In this document: piece by piece, positions 55,016-64,000 of the stretch
Layout: every line of letters starts with the position of its first letter
Position numbering within the stretch: position 1 is the first letter of the stretch
Source of the DNA: Bathynomus jamesi
Taxonomy: Eukaryota > Arthropoda > Malacostraca > Isopoda > Cirolanidae
Assembly: GCA_023014485.1 (NCBI GenBank)
Contig: JAJOZX010001871.1
Location: 306,501 to 370,500, forward strand
Direction of reading: 5' to 3'
Length of the DNA: 64,000 nucleotides
Program-made: the position numbers and the translations under genes
Notes under the pieces: generated by a model
Database searches by the model: none
What the model saw: the letters and a program-made list of their open reading frames with translations, nothing else
Told to the model about the DNA's origin: nothing

Positions 55016-55906
55016 TGTTGACTGATTAGTATATCATCCGTATTCCCTTCAAAAGATTGTATAACTCGTGTCAAATCCTCATCGGACCTTAAAGGAAAAC
55101 ATATACAGAGTATACAGACAGACAGATCCCCATTATGTGAAGATATCTTTGGTTCGAGGAGTGAACGCCATAAAATTTCGATTTTAGCATAATGGGGAAA
55201 TAACATTGATTGACATTTTTGACTAGTATCTATTTGACGAAATACTACAACTCTCCGTATATATATAAAATCGAATTATGGACACTTACTTTCTATGGTA
55301 GTCCCTTGCGTCGGATTGTAAGGAGCGTCACTGCAAATATCTTCTACGGTTTGCGTCGAAAATAGTTCGCCACAATCAGCCGCATTGAAAAGACTAATTG
55401 TGGTTAATGCTGCAGTATCACGTTCTTCATACAAGTCTGGGGAGACGTACAGGTCCATGGTGGAGGATGTGTGACACTGCTGACTGATCAGTATATCATC
55501 CGTATTCCCTTCAAAAGATGTATAACTCGTGTCAAATCTCATCGGACCTTAAAGGAAAACATATACAGACAGACAGACAGACAGATCTCCATTATGTGAA
55601 GATATCTTTGGTTCGATTACCAATTTCGATTTTAGCATGATGGGAAATAACATTGATTGACATTTTTGACTAGTATCTATTTGACGAAATACTACAACTC
55701 TCCGTATATATATAAAATCGAATTATGGACACTTACATTTCTATGGTAGTCCCTTGCGTCGGATTGTAAGGAGCGTCACTGCAAATATCTTCTACGGTTT
55801 GCGTCGAAAATAGTTCGCCACAATCAGCCGCATTGAAAAGACTAATTGGTTAATGCTGCAGTATCACGTTCTTCATACAAGTCTGGGGAGACGTACAGGT
55901 CCATGG
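55016..55906. repeat. Tandem duplication of about 0.45 kb
   Basis: Two copies (about 55016-55471 and 55481-55906) share the whole sequence from CTGATTAGTATATCATCCGT to ACGTACAGGTCCATGG with small indels. A part of the unit (ATATATAAAATCGAATTAT plus CACTTAC and CTATGGTAGTCCC) recurs a third time at 56090-56140. Each copy contains the short minus-strand coding-like segment described next. Confidence 0.85.
55291..55458 (-). CDS. Possible short exon of an unknown Polinton gene
   Basis: Minus-strand frame MDLYVSPDLYEERDTAALTT and onward, 56 codons, acidic. It ends directly at GTAAGT (55289-55284), which looks like a 5' splice site. The same frame in the second copy starts at 55904 but is shifted by a small deletion. 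Upstream of that copy is a TATA-containing sequence. No family is recognised. It could be a small early gene or chance. Confidence 0.35.
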
Positions 55907-55929
55907 TTGATTATTCACTGATGCGAAAA

Positions 55930-55970
55930 TAGCTACTGTTACTCCCAACTGAAAATATCCCCTTTTATAT
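55930..55970 (-). promoter_or_regulatory. Probable core promoter, minus strand
   Basis: On the minus strand CATATAAAAGGGG (TATA at 55969-55962), then CAGT about 30 bases downstream, then an ATG at 55904 with ACC before it. A GC-rich GGGCGGAGC lies about 25 bases upstream of the TATA. The spacing fits RNA polymerase II core promoters. Confidence 0.5.
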
Positions 55971-56403
55971 GCACATTCGCCAAGCTCCGCCCAAAAGACC
56001 AGATGTTCGTAGTGATTGGCTGCCGATGTAGCTGGGTGGAGCTATGACGTGTACCAATCCGCTATAACGAGACCGGACGAGTAACATATATATAAAATCG
56101 AATTATAGGCACTTACATTTCTATGGTAGTCCCTTATATTATATTTTTTACTTACAAATTATTAGTATTGTTTGTTAACATAATTGTTAACTTATTTTAT
56201 AATAAAGAAATTATATCCTAATTATATTTTAAAAAGAACATTCGGTTTCAACGTTAAGCTGTGGTCTAAGGCGGCGTGGCATGAATAATACTAAAATAAA
56301 ATTAAATGTTAAAAATCTTTATTCATACGTTATTAAAAGTTAAAAATCTTTATTAATAAAACAGGATAGAAGCATATGAAAGTCAAGGTAAACTATAGTT
56401 GCA

Positions 56404-56815
56404 AATTATAGTTAGGTTATACGATGTTTTTCGGGCATACTACTGCCTCGGGTTAAATGATCCTGTTATTTTAAATCACGTATTTGAAAGAGTTAATATT
56501 ATTGCTACATAGAAAAAATCGTGCATTACGATGTTTTTCGGTATACTACTGCCTCGGGTCAAATGGTCCTGTTATTTTAAATCACGTATTTGAAAGAGTT
56601 AATTATTATTGCTACATAGAAAAAATCGTGCATTACGATGTTTTTCGGATATACTACTGCCTCGGGTCAAATGGTCCTGTTATTTTAAATCACGTATTTG
56701 AAAGAGTTAATTATTATTGCTACATAGAAAAAATCGTGCATTACGATGTTTTCGGATATACTACTGCTCGGGTAAAATGGTCCTGTTATTTTAAATCACG
56801 TATTTAACGACACAT
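56404..56815. repeat. Tandem repeat, about 117-bp unit, 3.5 copies
   Basis: Units read TATACTACTGCCTCGGGT, then TGGTCCTGTTATTTTAAATC, then CACGTATTTGAAAGAGTTAA and so on. The unit is open in one frame (56484-56807), which explains the repetitive translation; it is not taken as a gene. The unit contains TACTACTGCC, close to the element's outer end. Confidence 0.9.
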
Positions 56816-57130
56816 CGCGCTCATTTCCATTGCTATATATGACTCTAGGATCGGCCCTGACGAGATGTATTTCGTAGGTTAGGTTAGGTCTCTTACATAT
56901 AAAAGTCCATGTGGTAGAGTAAGCAACGAACCCCATCGACGAGATGTATTTCTGAACCTATGTTAACTGGAGGTCTAATTTACGAGCGAGTGCACGTTCT
57001 TGTAACGCCGTAGGCGAGAAAGAGTTAATTAGTATTGCTACATAGAAAATCGTGCATTATGATGTTTTTTTCGATTATTATTTATTGAACAAAACTCTCG
57101 CTCTCTTTCTATATATATATATATATATAT
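56816..57130. other. Duplicated fragment related to the polymerase upstream region
   Basis: The stretch CGCGCTCATTTCCATTGCTA, then TGACTCTAGGATCGGCCCTG, is close to 48580-48630 in the divergent region, and sequence near 56985-57015 resembles the 5' part of the polymerase gene. It includes GGTTAGGTTAGG near 56875 and a TA run at 57109-57130. No gene. Confidence 0.5.
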
Positions 57131-57159
57131 AGAAAGAGTGGTCTGGAAGGAAGTTTACC

Positions 57160-57490
57160 AATGATTAAATTCTCTTTGCGAGTGACCCGTTGCCCGCGTC
57201 GGGCTAACCTTTGGTTAGCTTCCGCCCGAATTGTTCATTCTGACGAAGGTCAAGCTTTTCACTCCACCTTAGACCTACAGTTTAACGTGGATTCCGAACC
57301 ACGACCCATCAGTAGCCTCAGCGTCTTGACCACTAGGCCTCCTAGGGTGCCCATTTATCTACCAACCACTTTCTTTATGTGGAAGGATGAACAGCTGGGT
57401 TTGCTGCGCGCAGGCTGCCGTCGGGTCTCGAACCCTGGGCCGATGGATTCGTAGTCCGCTACGCTAACCACACACACCGAGGCGGTATTT
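57160..57490 (-). repeat. tRNA-related SINE-like sequence, two tRNA-like modules
   Basis: On the minus strand, module one has an A-box-like GTTAGCGTAGCGG (57469-57457) and B box GGTTCGAGACC (57434-57424). Module two has TAGTGGTCAAGACGCTGAGG (57335-57316) and GGTTCGGAATCC (57300-57289). The flanks do not show a clear TSD. It is probably a dimeric tRNA-derived SINE inside the Polinton. The plus-strand open frame here is its shadow. Confidence 0.55.
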
Positions 57491-58560
57491 GTCATTACTA
57501 CTCGGACTATAGTGGATTTTAATTATCCCAGAAGAGTTCCTTGTTCCATGCACGGTCTGTGTGTAGCATATATATAATATTATATATATATATATTAATA
57601 TATATATATAATAATATATATATTGTGTGTACGTTTTCCCACTGTTATTCGTGACTTAAATATTATAAATAAAAATCAAGTGTCTAAAAAAGTTATTTAA
57701 TAAGCAGAATTTAATTGGATTCATTGTAGAAGTAATAACAATGGCTATATTAATATTTGGAACATTGGGTACTTATCGAGACTGTCTTTAAGAAAGGTCT
57801 CTCGCAAGCAGATTTTCTCCGAAACCAACCTCGCTATAGTGGACTGTGTTTTGGGGAAATCCAACTTTCTTCGTTTCTTTTAATTTCGTTTTTTCATTTT
57901 TTCTTCGCAGGGAATGAGGCTATATGTTTCATAAGTTTTCATCTCGTTTGGTGGAATTGTATCGTAAATTATCGTATTTCGAATTGTATCGTAAATGATC
58001 ATTTCGTTTCGTTATTCGTGAGGGCTGAATTATGGATAACTATGTTATTTGTTTCGTTCATCTTCAAGTTTAATGAAGCTGGGTATCCCTTATAAAAATT
58101 CGTTTCTGTCTAACGAATTATTTATTGGGTAACTTTGTTAATTCTATTATTGCGTAAATCTTTCTAATGTGTTACTAATAACTATAAATATCTTCTGATA
58201 TATATATATATAAAATACCACAATTAAAAGACTGATATAATTATAGTAAACTTATGTCGAAATAGTTACCCATAAAATTAATTATTTTCTATTATGGCGT
58301 TTTCGAAGGTAAACTATGTTATTTGTTTCTTTAAGTTCAATGGAGTTAATGTTAAATTTGCTTCTAAACTAAAATTAAATGTTATAAAATAAATATATAT
58401 ATATATATATAGCATAATAATATATATCTAGCAATCCGATCATTGCAAAAAAAAAAAAAACTGGAAAGGTATGCAATTAATAAAGGTGTATTTAAACAGA
58501 ATTTAATTGGAATAACTATCGTCATATATGTGTTACACGATTAATGGGACACATGGCGCT
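57491..58560. other. Gene-free AT-rich stretch of Polinton B
   Basis: TA runs at about 57570-57620, 58198-58212 and 58392-58412. A 112-codon frame (57757-58095) is hydrophobic and Phe-rich but lacks any family signal; it is left unassigned. Confidence 0.5.
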
Positions 58561-59262
58561 ATCTGGAATACCTTGCGCTATCTGGCAACTCAGCCAGAAT
58601 AGAGGATTATAAAAGATCGCGAAGCTGGTGAAGAACCATTCCCCCCTCGGCTCCGGCCGAGTAAGGAGCTCTGCTCCTTCTATTTCTGGCCCTTTGGTAA
58701 ACCCCATAGTGGCCTCTTAGGTTAGGGAAACGAAAATAAATTGGGGGAGAACTCCACTCTGTCCTTCAGGTGTCTCTCTCTCTCTCCTGCATGTATCTTC
58801 CTCCTTCATGTCTCTCTCTCTCTCCTGCATGTTTGCCTCCAGCATGTGTACTGCATGTGTACATCCAGCATGTGTACTCCTGCATGTGTGCGTATGTGTG
58901 TACCTCCAGCATGTGTACCTACTGCATGTGTACTCCTGCATGTGTGCGTGTACCTCCAGCATGAATACTCCTGCATGTGTACCTATCCTCTCTCCTTCAG
59001 GCGTCTCTCCCTCCTACAGGCATCTCTCTCTTCTTCAGGCGTCTCTCCCTCCTACAGGCATCTCTCTCTTCTTCAGCTCTCTCTCCTTCAGCTGTCTCTC
59101 TCTCTCCTTCAGGCGTCTCTCCCCCCTTGGCTCAGCCAACTGGCTGATTCTGGCTGATTAGGAGCCTATAAAACAACGCCAGCCCGGCTGGAAGTCTTAA
59201 TGTGCACTTGGCTCCTGCCAGGTGAACACCTCTCCTCCTTCCTCTCCTCCTCCTCCTCCTCC
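58561..59262. repeat. Sub-terminal simple repeats of Polinton B
   Basis: Begins with terminal-repeat-like units (CTATCTGGCAACTCAGCC then TTATAAAAG near 58570-58615). From 58765 to 59120 it is a CT-rich array with TCTCTCTC, TCCTGCATGTGTAC and CTTCAGGCGTCTCTC units. Near 59125-59260 comes another palindrome-plus-TATAAAA unit and GGAAGTCTTAATGTGCACTT. The Cys/Ser/Leu-rich frames here are products of the repeats. Confidence 0.8.
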
Positions 59263-59936
59263 GCAACTCTGTCTTCGGAATACATGGAGCTATCTGGCAA
59301 CTCAGCCAACTGGCTGATTAGGCGTATATAATAATAATGTATGCACTAATACTGCTAAAAAGAGGTATCTGACAACCAGCCAACTGGCTGATTAGGAGTC
59401 TATAATAGTGTATACAATGGAATACATTGCGCTATCTGGCAACTCAGCCAACTGGCTGATTAGGCGTATATAATAATAATGTATGCAATAATACTGCTAA
59501 AAAGAGATATCTGACAACCATTTACAGCCAACTGGCTGATTAGGAGTCTATAATAATGTATACAGTGGTATCGCGGTATCTGGCAACTCAAACCATTTAC
59601 GCCAACTGGCTGATTAGGAGCCTATAAAACAACGCCAACTCGGCTGGAAGTCTTAATGTGCACTTGGCTCCTGCCAGGTGAACACCTCTCCTCCTTTCTC
59701 TCCTCCTCCTTTCTCTTGGGGGATTACGCCGCCTCCAAGTTTTCCCCCCACCCCCCTTTGCAACAACCCCCCTTTGCAGCAACCCCCACCCCCTTTGCAA
59801 CAACACCCCCTTTGTAACAACCCCTCCCCCCTTTGCAACAACCCCTTCCCCCCTTTGCAACAACCCCACCTTTGCATTACATAATATCCTGCAACATTCC
59901 TGAACTCTCCCCTTTTTCGGCTATACTACTAATGCC
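59263..59936 (-). repeat. Right terminal inverted repeat of Polinton B (with TSD)
   Basis: Inverted copy of 38040-38670. From inside outwards there are palindrome units at about 59300, 59375, 59445, 59525 and 59600, each CAGCCAACTGGCTGATTAGG (or a near match) followed within about 5 bases by TATAATA or TATAAAA. Then come CTCCTCC runs, CAACAACCCCC units, and CTATACTACT at 59921-59930, then AATGCC. Confidence 0.93.
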
Positions 59937-60021
59937 ATTTGCAGCTGAAATAAAGGATGGGGTCGTTAAGGATTGACTTCAGCTTGAATCGGGTGTTGGA
60001 TAAAAAAGTTTGGGAACGCTG

Positions 60022-60152
60022 CAATAGTGTGAACCTAGCTTCCTAAACTTTGTGCATCTGTCTGTTAGCTGTCGCAAAGTGTTTATGCTTGTGTCACTTT
60101 GTTTAAAATATGTGAATTTGTATTTTGTTTTCATTTCCGGCCTTTCTCGGAT

Positions 60153-60198
<46 letters not shown>

Positions 60199-60796
60199 GG
60201 TAAAAGAGTCAATGAAACAGCCACACACTCTGTAGACCATAAAGTCAGAGAAATGTCCTTTTAAAGTGAATTCTAAAATTTGCAGTTATGTATTTAGTTT
60301 TGTATGGTGAAGGGAACTTAATGTATAAAGTTCAGAAATTACGAAATATGAATAATTTAAATCACTAAACTTACCTTCATATTTGCTCAAATGTATGATA
60401 TCTCAAGAACAAAGTTCGGCAAGTTTTAAGGTAATTTGATTAAATTCTATCGTTTTAAGTTTATATAATGTAGGATTTTAATTACTTTTTATTATGGAAT
60501 TACATTAACTTATTTTCAGCGTATATTGCATAAAAGACCCGTAAAATAATGAAATACATTGACTGAATGCAACTGTTCATAGTTTTGGTTGTTGGGGGAA
60601 AGGAGAGAACGATAAAATCAAAGCAAAACTACAACCAGCCAATCGGAAAATGATTTTTACACACCTTGTGAGTTCTTAAGGGGAAATTTTAAGAGCATTT
60701 CCAAATTTCTATTCGCTGTCTACAATGGAGAGTGTGATGGAAGTGTTTCAGCGAAATAGACCATGTTGATTAATACTGAACTCAAGGGGCGTCTCT

Positions 60797-60838
<42 letters not shown>

Positions 60839-60988
60839 ACTGAGAGAAATTCTGAAATAATGTCTATATTTATTTGAAAAATATTCGCAGTGAAGATTGT
60901 TAATATAGCATTTTTTGTAAATATTTCTATTAAATTTTTGAAATGTAGCATTTTTATATTACAGAAGATAATTGAAGAATGTAGCTTC
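60022..60988. other. Unassigned stretch with GT microsatellites
   Basis: Two GT/TG runs at about 60155-60196 and 60798-60837. No gene or element is recognised. The first bases CAATAGTG may be the right TSD of the hAT element that hosts Polinton B. Confidence 0.5.
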
Positions 60989-62250
60989 TCAAAGAACTGT
61001 GATGATTTTTATATATTTTTCCGGTGTTTCTGGGTCCTTTGGAAGCTGGTTAAAAAGTCTTGGCCCCCTGACAACCAAGTTATTTTCCTTCAGTATTGAA
61101 GAGGTTCCTTTTCGGGCCTTTAATTTGGAAACACTACACATTCTGCCTTTCCTATTTTCAGTGTTGTTTGAATGGTAATTGGGTTTAGTTTCAGATTTGA
61201 TGCCAGTTTTTCGATCATTTTCCATATGTAGATTATGGTGTACCTCTCTCTTCTTCTTCTCTCCAGGGAGTACAGATTTAGTTTACGTAGTCTTTCCTAG
61301 TAGTTGAGTTCTTTGCAGCCATCAGTCTTGGCTATGATATGTCTCTGAGTTTCTTCTAGTCTATTAGGTTCTTCATTTTTATATGGGGACGTCAAAACTG
61401 AGCAGTATTCAAGTTTTGGTATAATCAGTGTTTTTAGCAGGGGAATCATTACTGTACTGTCCCTTCTTTTGAACGTTCTTAGTACCTGTCCCGCGACTCT
61501 CTTTGCTTTGTTTATCGCTATATGATTTTGTATTTCTAATTTCGCATCATCAGTCTTTACTACTCCCAAATCTATCGCTTTCGTGCTTCTCTGAATTTCT
61601 TGTCTATCTGGAGCATAATATTCAGTCTGTTTAAGTTCCTCATTTCTCCCACATCTCAAGAGCTGAAATTTCTCGTGTTAAATATCATGTTGTTTTCTTC
61701 TGACCGTTTGTATATTTTGTTCGTGTTCTTCTGCAAGGCCTCCACTTCATTTACATCGCTGACTTTTCTGCTGATCTTTGTATCGTCTGCAAAGGATGTT
61801 ACTATACTGTTGCTGTTTACTCCACTGTCTATGTCTGTTAGCATGATAATGAACAGGAGTAGGGCGAGTACTGTACCTTGTGGTACTGAGCTGCGTACTT
61901 CTGATTCTGATGATGATATACCTTGAATTTTGACGACCTGTAGACGTTTTCTGAGGAAGTTGTAGATCCATTTTCCCATTTTGCCTGTTATTCCCATATA
62001 TTTCATTTTATGTGCTATTATACCATAATCACATTTGTCGAAAGCTTTAGCAAAATCCATGTTTATGATATCGTAGTTGTCATTGCCTTCAAGTGCATCT
62101 GGGATATTCTTATAGTGCTCTATAAGTTGTGATAATCATGATCTTCCTGATCGGAATCCGTGCTGATTTTCTTTGAATCTTTCCAGTGACTCCAAGAAAT
62201 CATAGATTTTCTCTAACTATTCTTTCAAATATTTTGGTGAGGTGGGACGT
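60989..62250 (-). pseudogene. LINE-D reverse transcriptase and C-terminus
   Basis: Frame 62060-61656 has VDFAKAFD-type motif A (MDFAKAFDKCDYGIIAHK), SSVPQGTVLALLLFIIMLTD and TSFADDTKISR (catalytic FADD). A one-frame shift leads to 61659-61297, with AIDLGVVKTDDAKLEIQNHI and IPKLEYCSVLTSP. The last part (61225-60989) ends with NLVVRGPRLFNQLPKDPETP, a CR1-type ending. Upstream, 62060-62250 is frame-broken and matches DSRQHGF-type sequence poorly. Non-functional. Confidence 0.85.
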
Positions 62251-62411
62251 CAATGACACTGGTCTATAGTTCTTTGCTTGAGATCTATTCCCTCCTCTCT
62301 CTCTATATATATAGGAACAATGCTCTTTTCAAGATGCTCAGTATTTCCCCAATGTCTAGGGATCTTCTCCATATCCAGTATAAGGGTGTTGCTATTTCAT
62401 TTTTACAGTTT

Positions 62412-62810
62412 TTAATCAATAATGCGTTCCATTTGTCCGGACCTGCAGCTGAATGTGGTTTCATTTGTCCTATAGTATTTTTGGTTTTCCTTTTTTGCTT
62501 TTACCACCTTTTCTTCTTCCCTCTCTGTATGGTCCTTAATCAGGGCTTGTATGTCCCTATCGATACTCTCCAGTTTTTCTTTTATTGCTTTCCTGGCATT
62601 GTTATCTCCGCAGTTGGTTAACTTTGCCTCCACTCTCTTTCTTTTGCAGAATATTCTTCTCTTTTGCCTCTGTAGCCAGTTCCTCTTTCCTTTTGGCTGT
62701 GCTTTCGGAGCATATTTTTCTAAAATTCTCAGCGTCTGTTCTTCCAAGGTTGTTAGCATTTCTTCGGTAGTTTTATTCTCTAAAACTGTTCTCCACTCTA
62801 TTTGGGCCAT
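62412..62810 (-). pseudogene. LINE-D linker between endonuclease and RT
   Basis: A 133-codon open frame rich in Lys, Arg and Glu (RILEKYAPKAQPKGKRNWLQ; RIFCKRKRVEAKL). In CR1-like LINEs the linker often has a 'W' / 'KKRRMLLRKR'-like region before the RT. No catalytic motif. It continues into the RT region after stops. Confidence 0.6.
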
Positions 62811-63127
62811 GTGTGATCTGACTGCTTCCCAATTTATAGTCTTGGAGTTTTAGTTAAAGGCCCCAGAATTGCTTCTTTCTTCAATATGGGTATTGTCTTT
62901 TAATGTTATCGCCATATTTGTTGATATCTCGATTAAGTTTTGGTTTGAGATAATAGTTGGATTATTTTTATATCAGCAATCAAATACGTGTCATTCGTGA
63001 ATACCAGATCTAGGCAGTTATTTTTTCTGTATTTTCTGTTATCTCCTGTGTCAGCATAAACTCGTTTGTGAGAGCCATCAACATTTTTACTTGCTCCTGG
63101 TCTCCTCTTGTGCCTCCCTTGTCCTGG

Positions 63128-63280
<153 letters not shown>

Positions 63281-63289
63281 TCCTATCCA

Positions 63290-63841
63290 CCGTTTTGTAT
63301 TTTACAAATGGGAAATTAAAGTCTCAGCAGAGCATTATATTGGGGGATGGAGGGTTTATGGCCTTTATTAGGTTTCTGATATCATCAATGGCCTCCGAGA
63401 ATTTTTCGGTTGGAGTGTTTGGAGGTCTATAGATGACTATTAGTATCACGTTTACTTATTCTATTTTCACTGCTAGGAGTTCCACAAAGCTGTTTGATTT
63501 ACTTATTACCGTCTCTGTCATATGACTTTCATGTACATACATAGCACAGCTACCTTTACGTCTCGCTGTTCTATCAGCTCTTAGTAAGTTGAAACCCTCG
63601 ATATTTAACTCTTTCTTATCAATACAATGTTCGCAGTTTTCACAATTTCCTTGGCAATCCCTAAGATGTGTTTATGTAGGCATGCGATGTCTGCCTTTGT
63701 TTCGTCCATAAATCCTTTCAGGTACGAAACTTTGTTGAGTGATTGGTTTGGTCTTATTCCTTGAATATTAGCCAGAACAGTATTTATGTTCTTTGTTTTT
63801 CGTTGCTCCTCGTGCATTTCAAGTTCGTTTTCCTTCGGCAT
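63290..63841 (-). pseudogene. LINE-D endonuclease, decayed
   Basis: The first frame (63841-63605) has NINTVLANIQGIRPNQSLNK, the start of an apurinic-type endonuclease. After stops, another frame reads VIYRPPNTPTEKFSEAIDDI and [13 protein letters not shown] (substrate/metal-binding motifs). The expected QETHL-type residue lies in a broken part (ADIACLHKHI). The usual GGDFN is only partly preserved. Confidence 0.8.
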
Positions 63842-64000
63842 CGCTTGTTTCGTTGCCCTTTGGTCCTCCGAGAGAGATCCGTTTCCGCCTACCTGTTCTG
63901 GTGGCTTCCTGCCCTGAAGCGGTTTTGCTCGGGGGTTTCCAACTGTGTCAACTGCATGCTTTGCATGACATTTAGCAGCCGTATCGTGTCTGCGATATTC

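Larger units (their letters stand above)
38040..59930. mobile_element. Polinton/Maverick copy B, complete
   Basis: A 21.9-kb element (about 18.4 kb without T4) with 6-bp TSD AATGCC at 38034-38039 and 59931-59936. It starts AGTAGTATAGCCG and ends CGGCTATACTACT; AG/CT ends and 6-bp TSDs are the Polinton rule. The terminal inverted repeats are about 0.65 kb. The polymerase module reads leftwards and the virion module (ATPase, small protein, unknown, integrase, minor capsid, basic protein, major capsid, protease) reads rightwards from a central divergent region. Nearly every long gene has one or more frameshifts, so the copy is defective, but the full gene set can be read. Confidence 0.96.
37756..60021. 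mobile_element. Non-autonomous hAT element hosting Polinton B
   Basis: Left piece 37756-38039, right piece 59937-60021. The left end is CAGCGTTTCTCAAACT and the right end, inverted, CAGCGTTCCCAAACTT, the common CAGxGxTTCxCAAACT hAT terminus. The flanks AAAGAGTG and CAATAGTG match at 6 of 8 positions and may be a decayed 8-bp TSD. Without the Polinton the element is about 370 bp and has no gene. Confidence 0.72.

Noticed and set aside
56484..56807. 107-codon frame with a repeated sequence
   Set aside because: Three near-identical segments are the tandem 117-bp repeat read through; 117 is divisible by three, so the frame stays open.
56870..56890. TTAGG-type telomeric repeat
   Set aside because: Only two to three GGTTA units are present; too short to call telomeric or to assign the organism to arthropods.
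58741..59161. Cys/Ser/Leu-rich frames of 60-138 codons
   Set aside because: They translate a CT-rich and CATGTGTAC tandem array in the Polinton sub-terminal region. The residue pattern follows the repeat, not a domain.

Overview
The window is a eukaryotic, almost certainly invertebrate animal, sequence. It is AT-rich and full of microsatellites, and every coding stretch I could place belongs to a mobile element. I found no cellular gene, rRNA gene or CRISPR array. The element mix (Polinton/Maverick, Transib, Chapaev3, mariner, hAT-type elements, BEL/Pao, CR1-like and Jockey/I-like LINEs) is typical of arthropod or mollusc genomes; the sequence does not settle the species. Most boundaries can be fixed because inserted elements carry exact target-site duplications (TSDs) and interrupt other elements, so the window reads as three nested stacks.

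Stack 1 (1-18050). The end of a Polinton (copy A, 1-4166) sits inside a RAG1-related Transib transposon (4167-5886). The Transib ends in CACTGTG and is followed by CGGCG, and it interrupts a minus-strand LINE (LINE-1, 5887-18050). The same LINE also hosts a mariner (6330-7646), a Chapaev3-like element (7836-10201), a GC-rich TAGGGT-ended transposon (T1, 10985-13937) and a second, near full-length copy of the same LINE family (LINE-2, 14233-17835).

Stack 2 (19190-37466). A CR1-like LINE is split by a complete BEL/Pao retrotransposon (21200-33127, TSD GACAG). The BEL contains LINE-3 (23883-27830), which contains transposon T2 (24672-26637). The BEL also holds a small hAT derivative (27968-28711), and a further hAT-type MITE lies in the CR1 right half (33420-33946). 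Transposon T3 follows (34253-37466) and carries a tRNA-like palindrome.

Stack 3 (37756-60021). A short hAT element contains a complete Polinton (copy B, 38040-59930; TSD AATGCC, about 0.65 kb terminal inverted repeats). It has the full gene set: protein-primed DNA polymerase B on the minus strand, then packaging ATPase, integrase with chromodomain, minor capsid, small basic protein, major capsid and adenain-type protease on the plus strand, plus three unrecognised genes next to the polymerase. T4 (43379-46843) has landed inside the polymerase gene. The last 3 kb is another CR1-like LINE on the minus strand.

Most genes are frameshifted or carry stops, so the elements are decayed copies; T2 and T4 are the best preserved. 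The most unusual material is (i) the T1-T4 group, with TAGGGT termini, 8-bp TSDs ending in -TACAT (or close to it) and a shared hAT-like transposase; (ii) the array of palindrome-plus-TATA units in the Polinton terminal repeats; (iii) the uncharacterised Polinton gene trio present in both copies; and (iv) the RSS-like Transib end.
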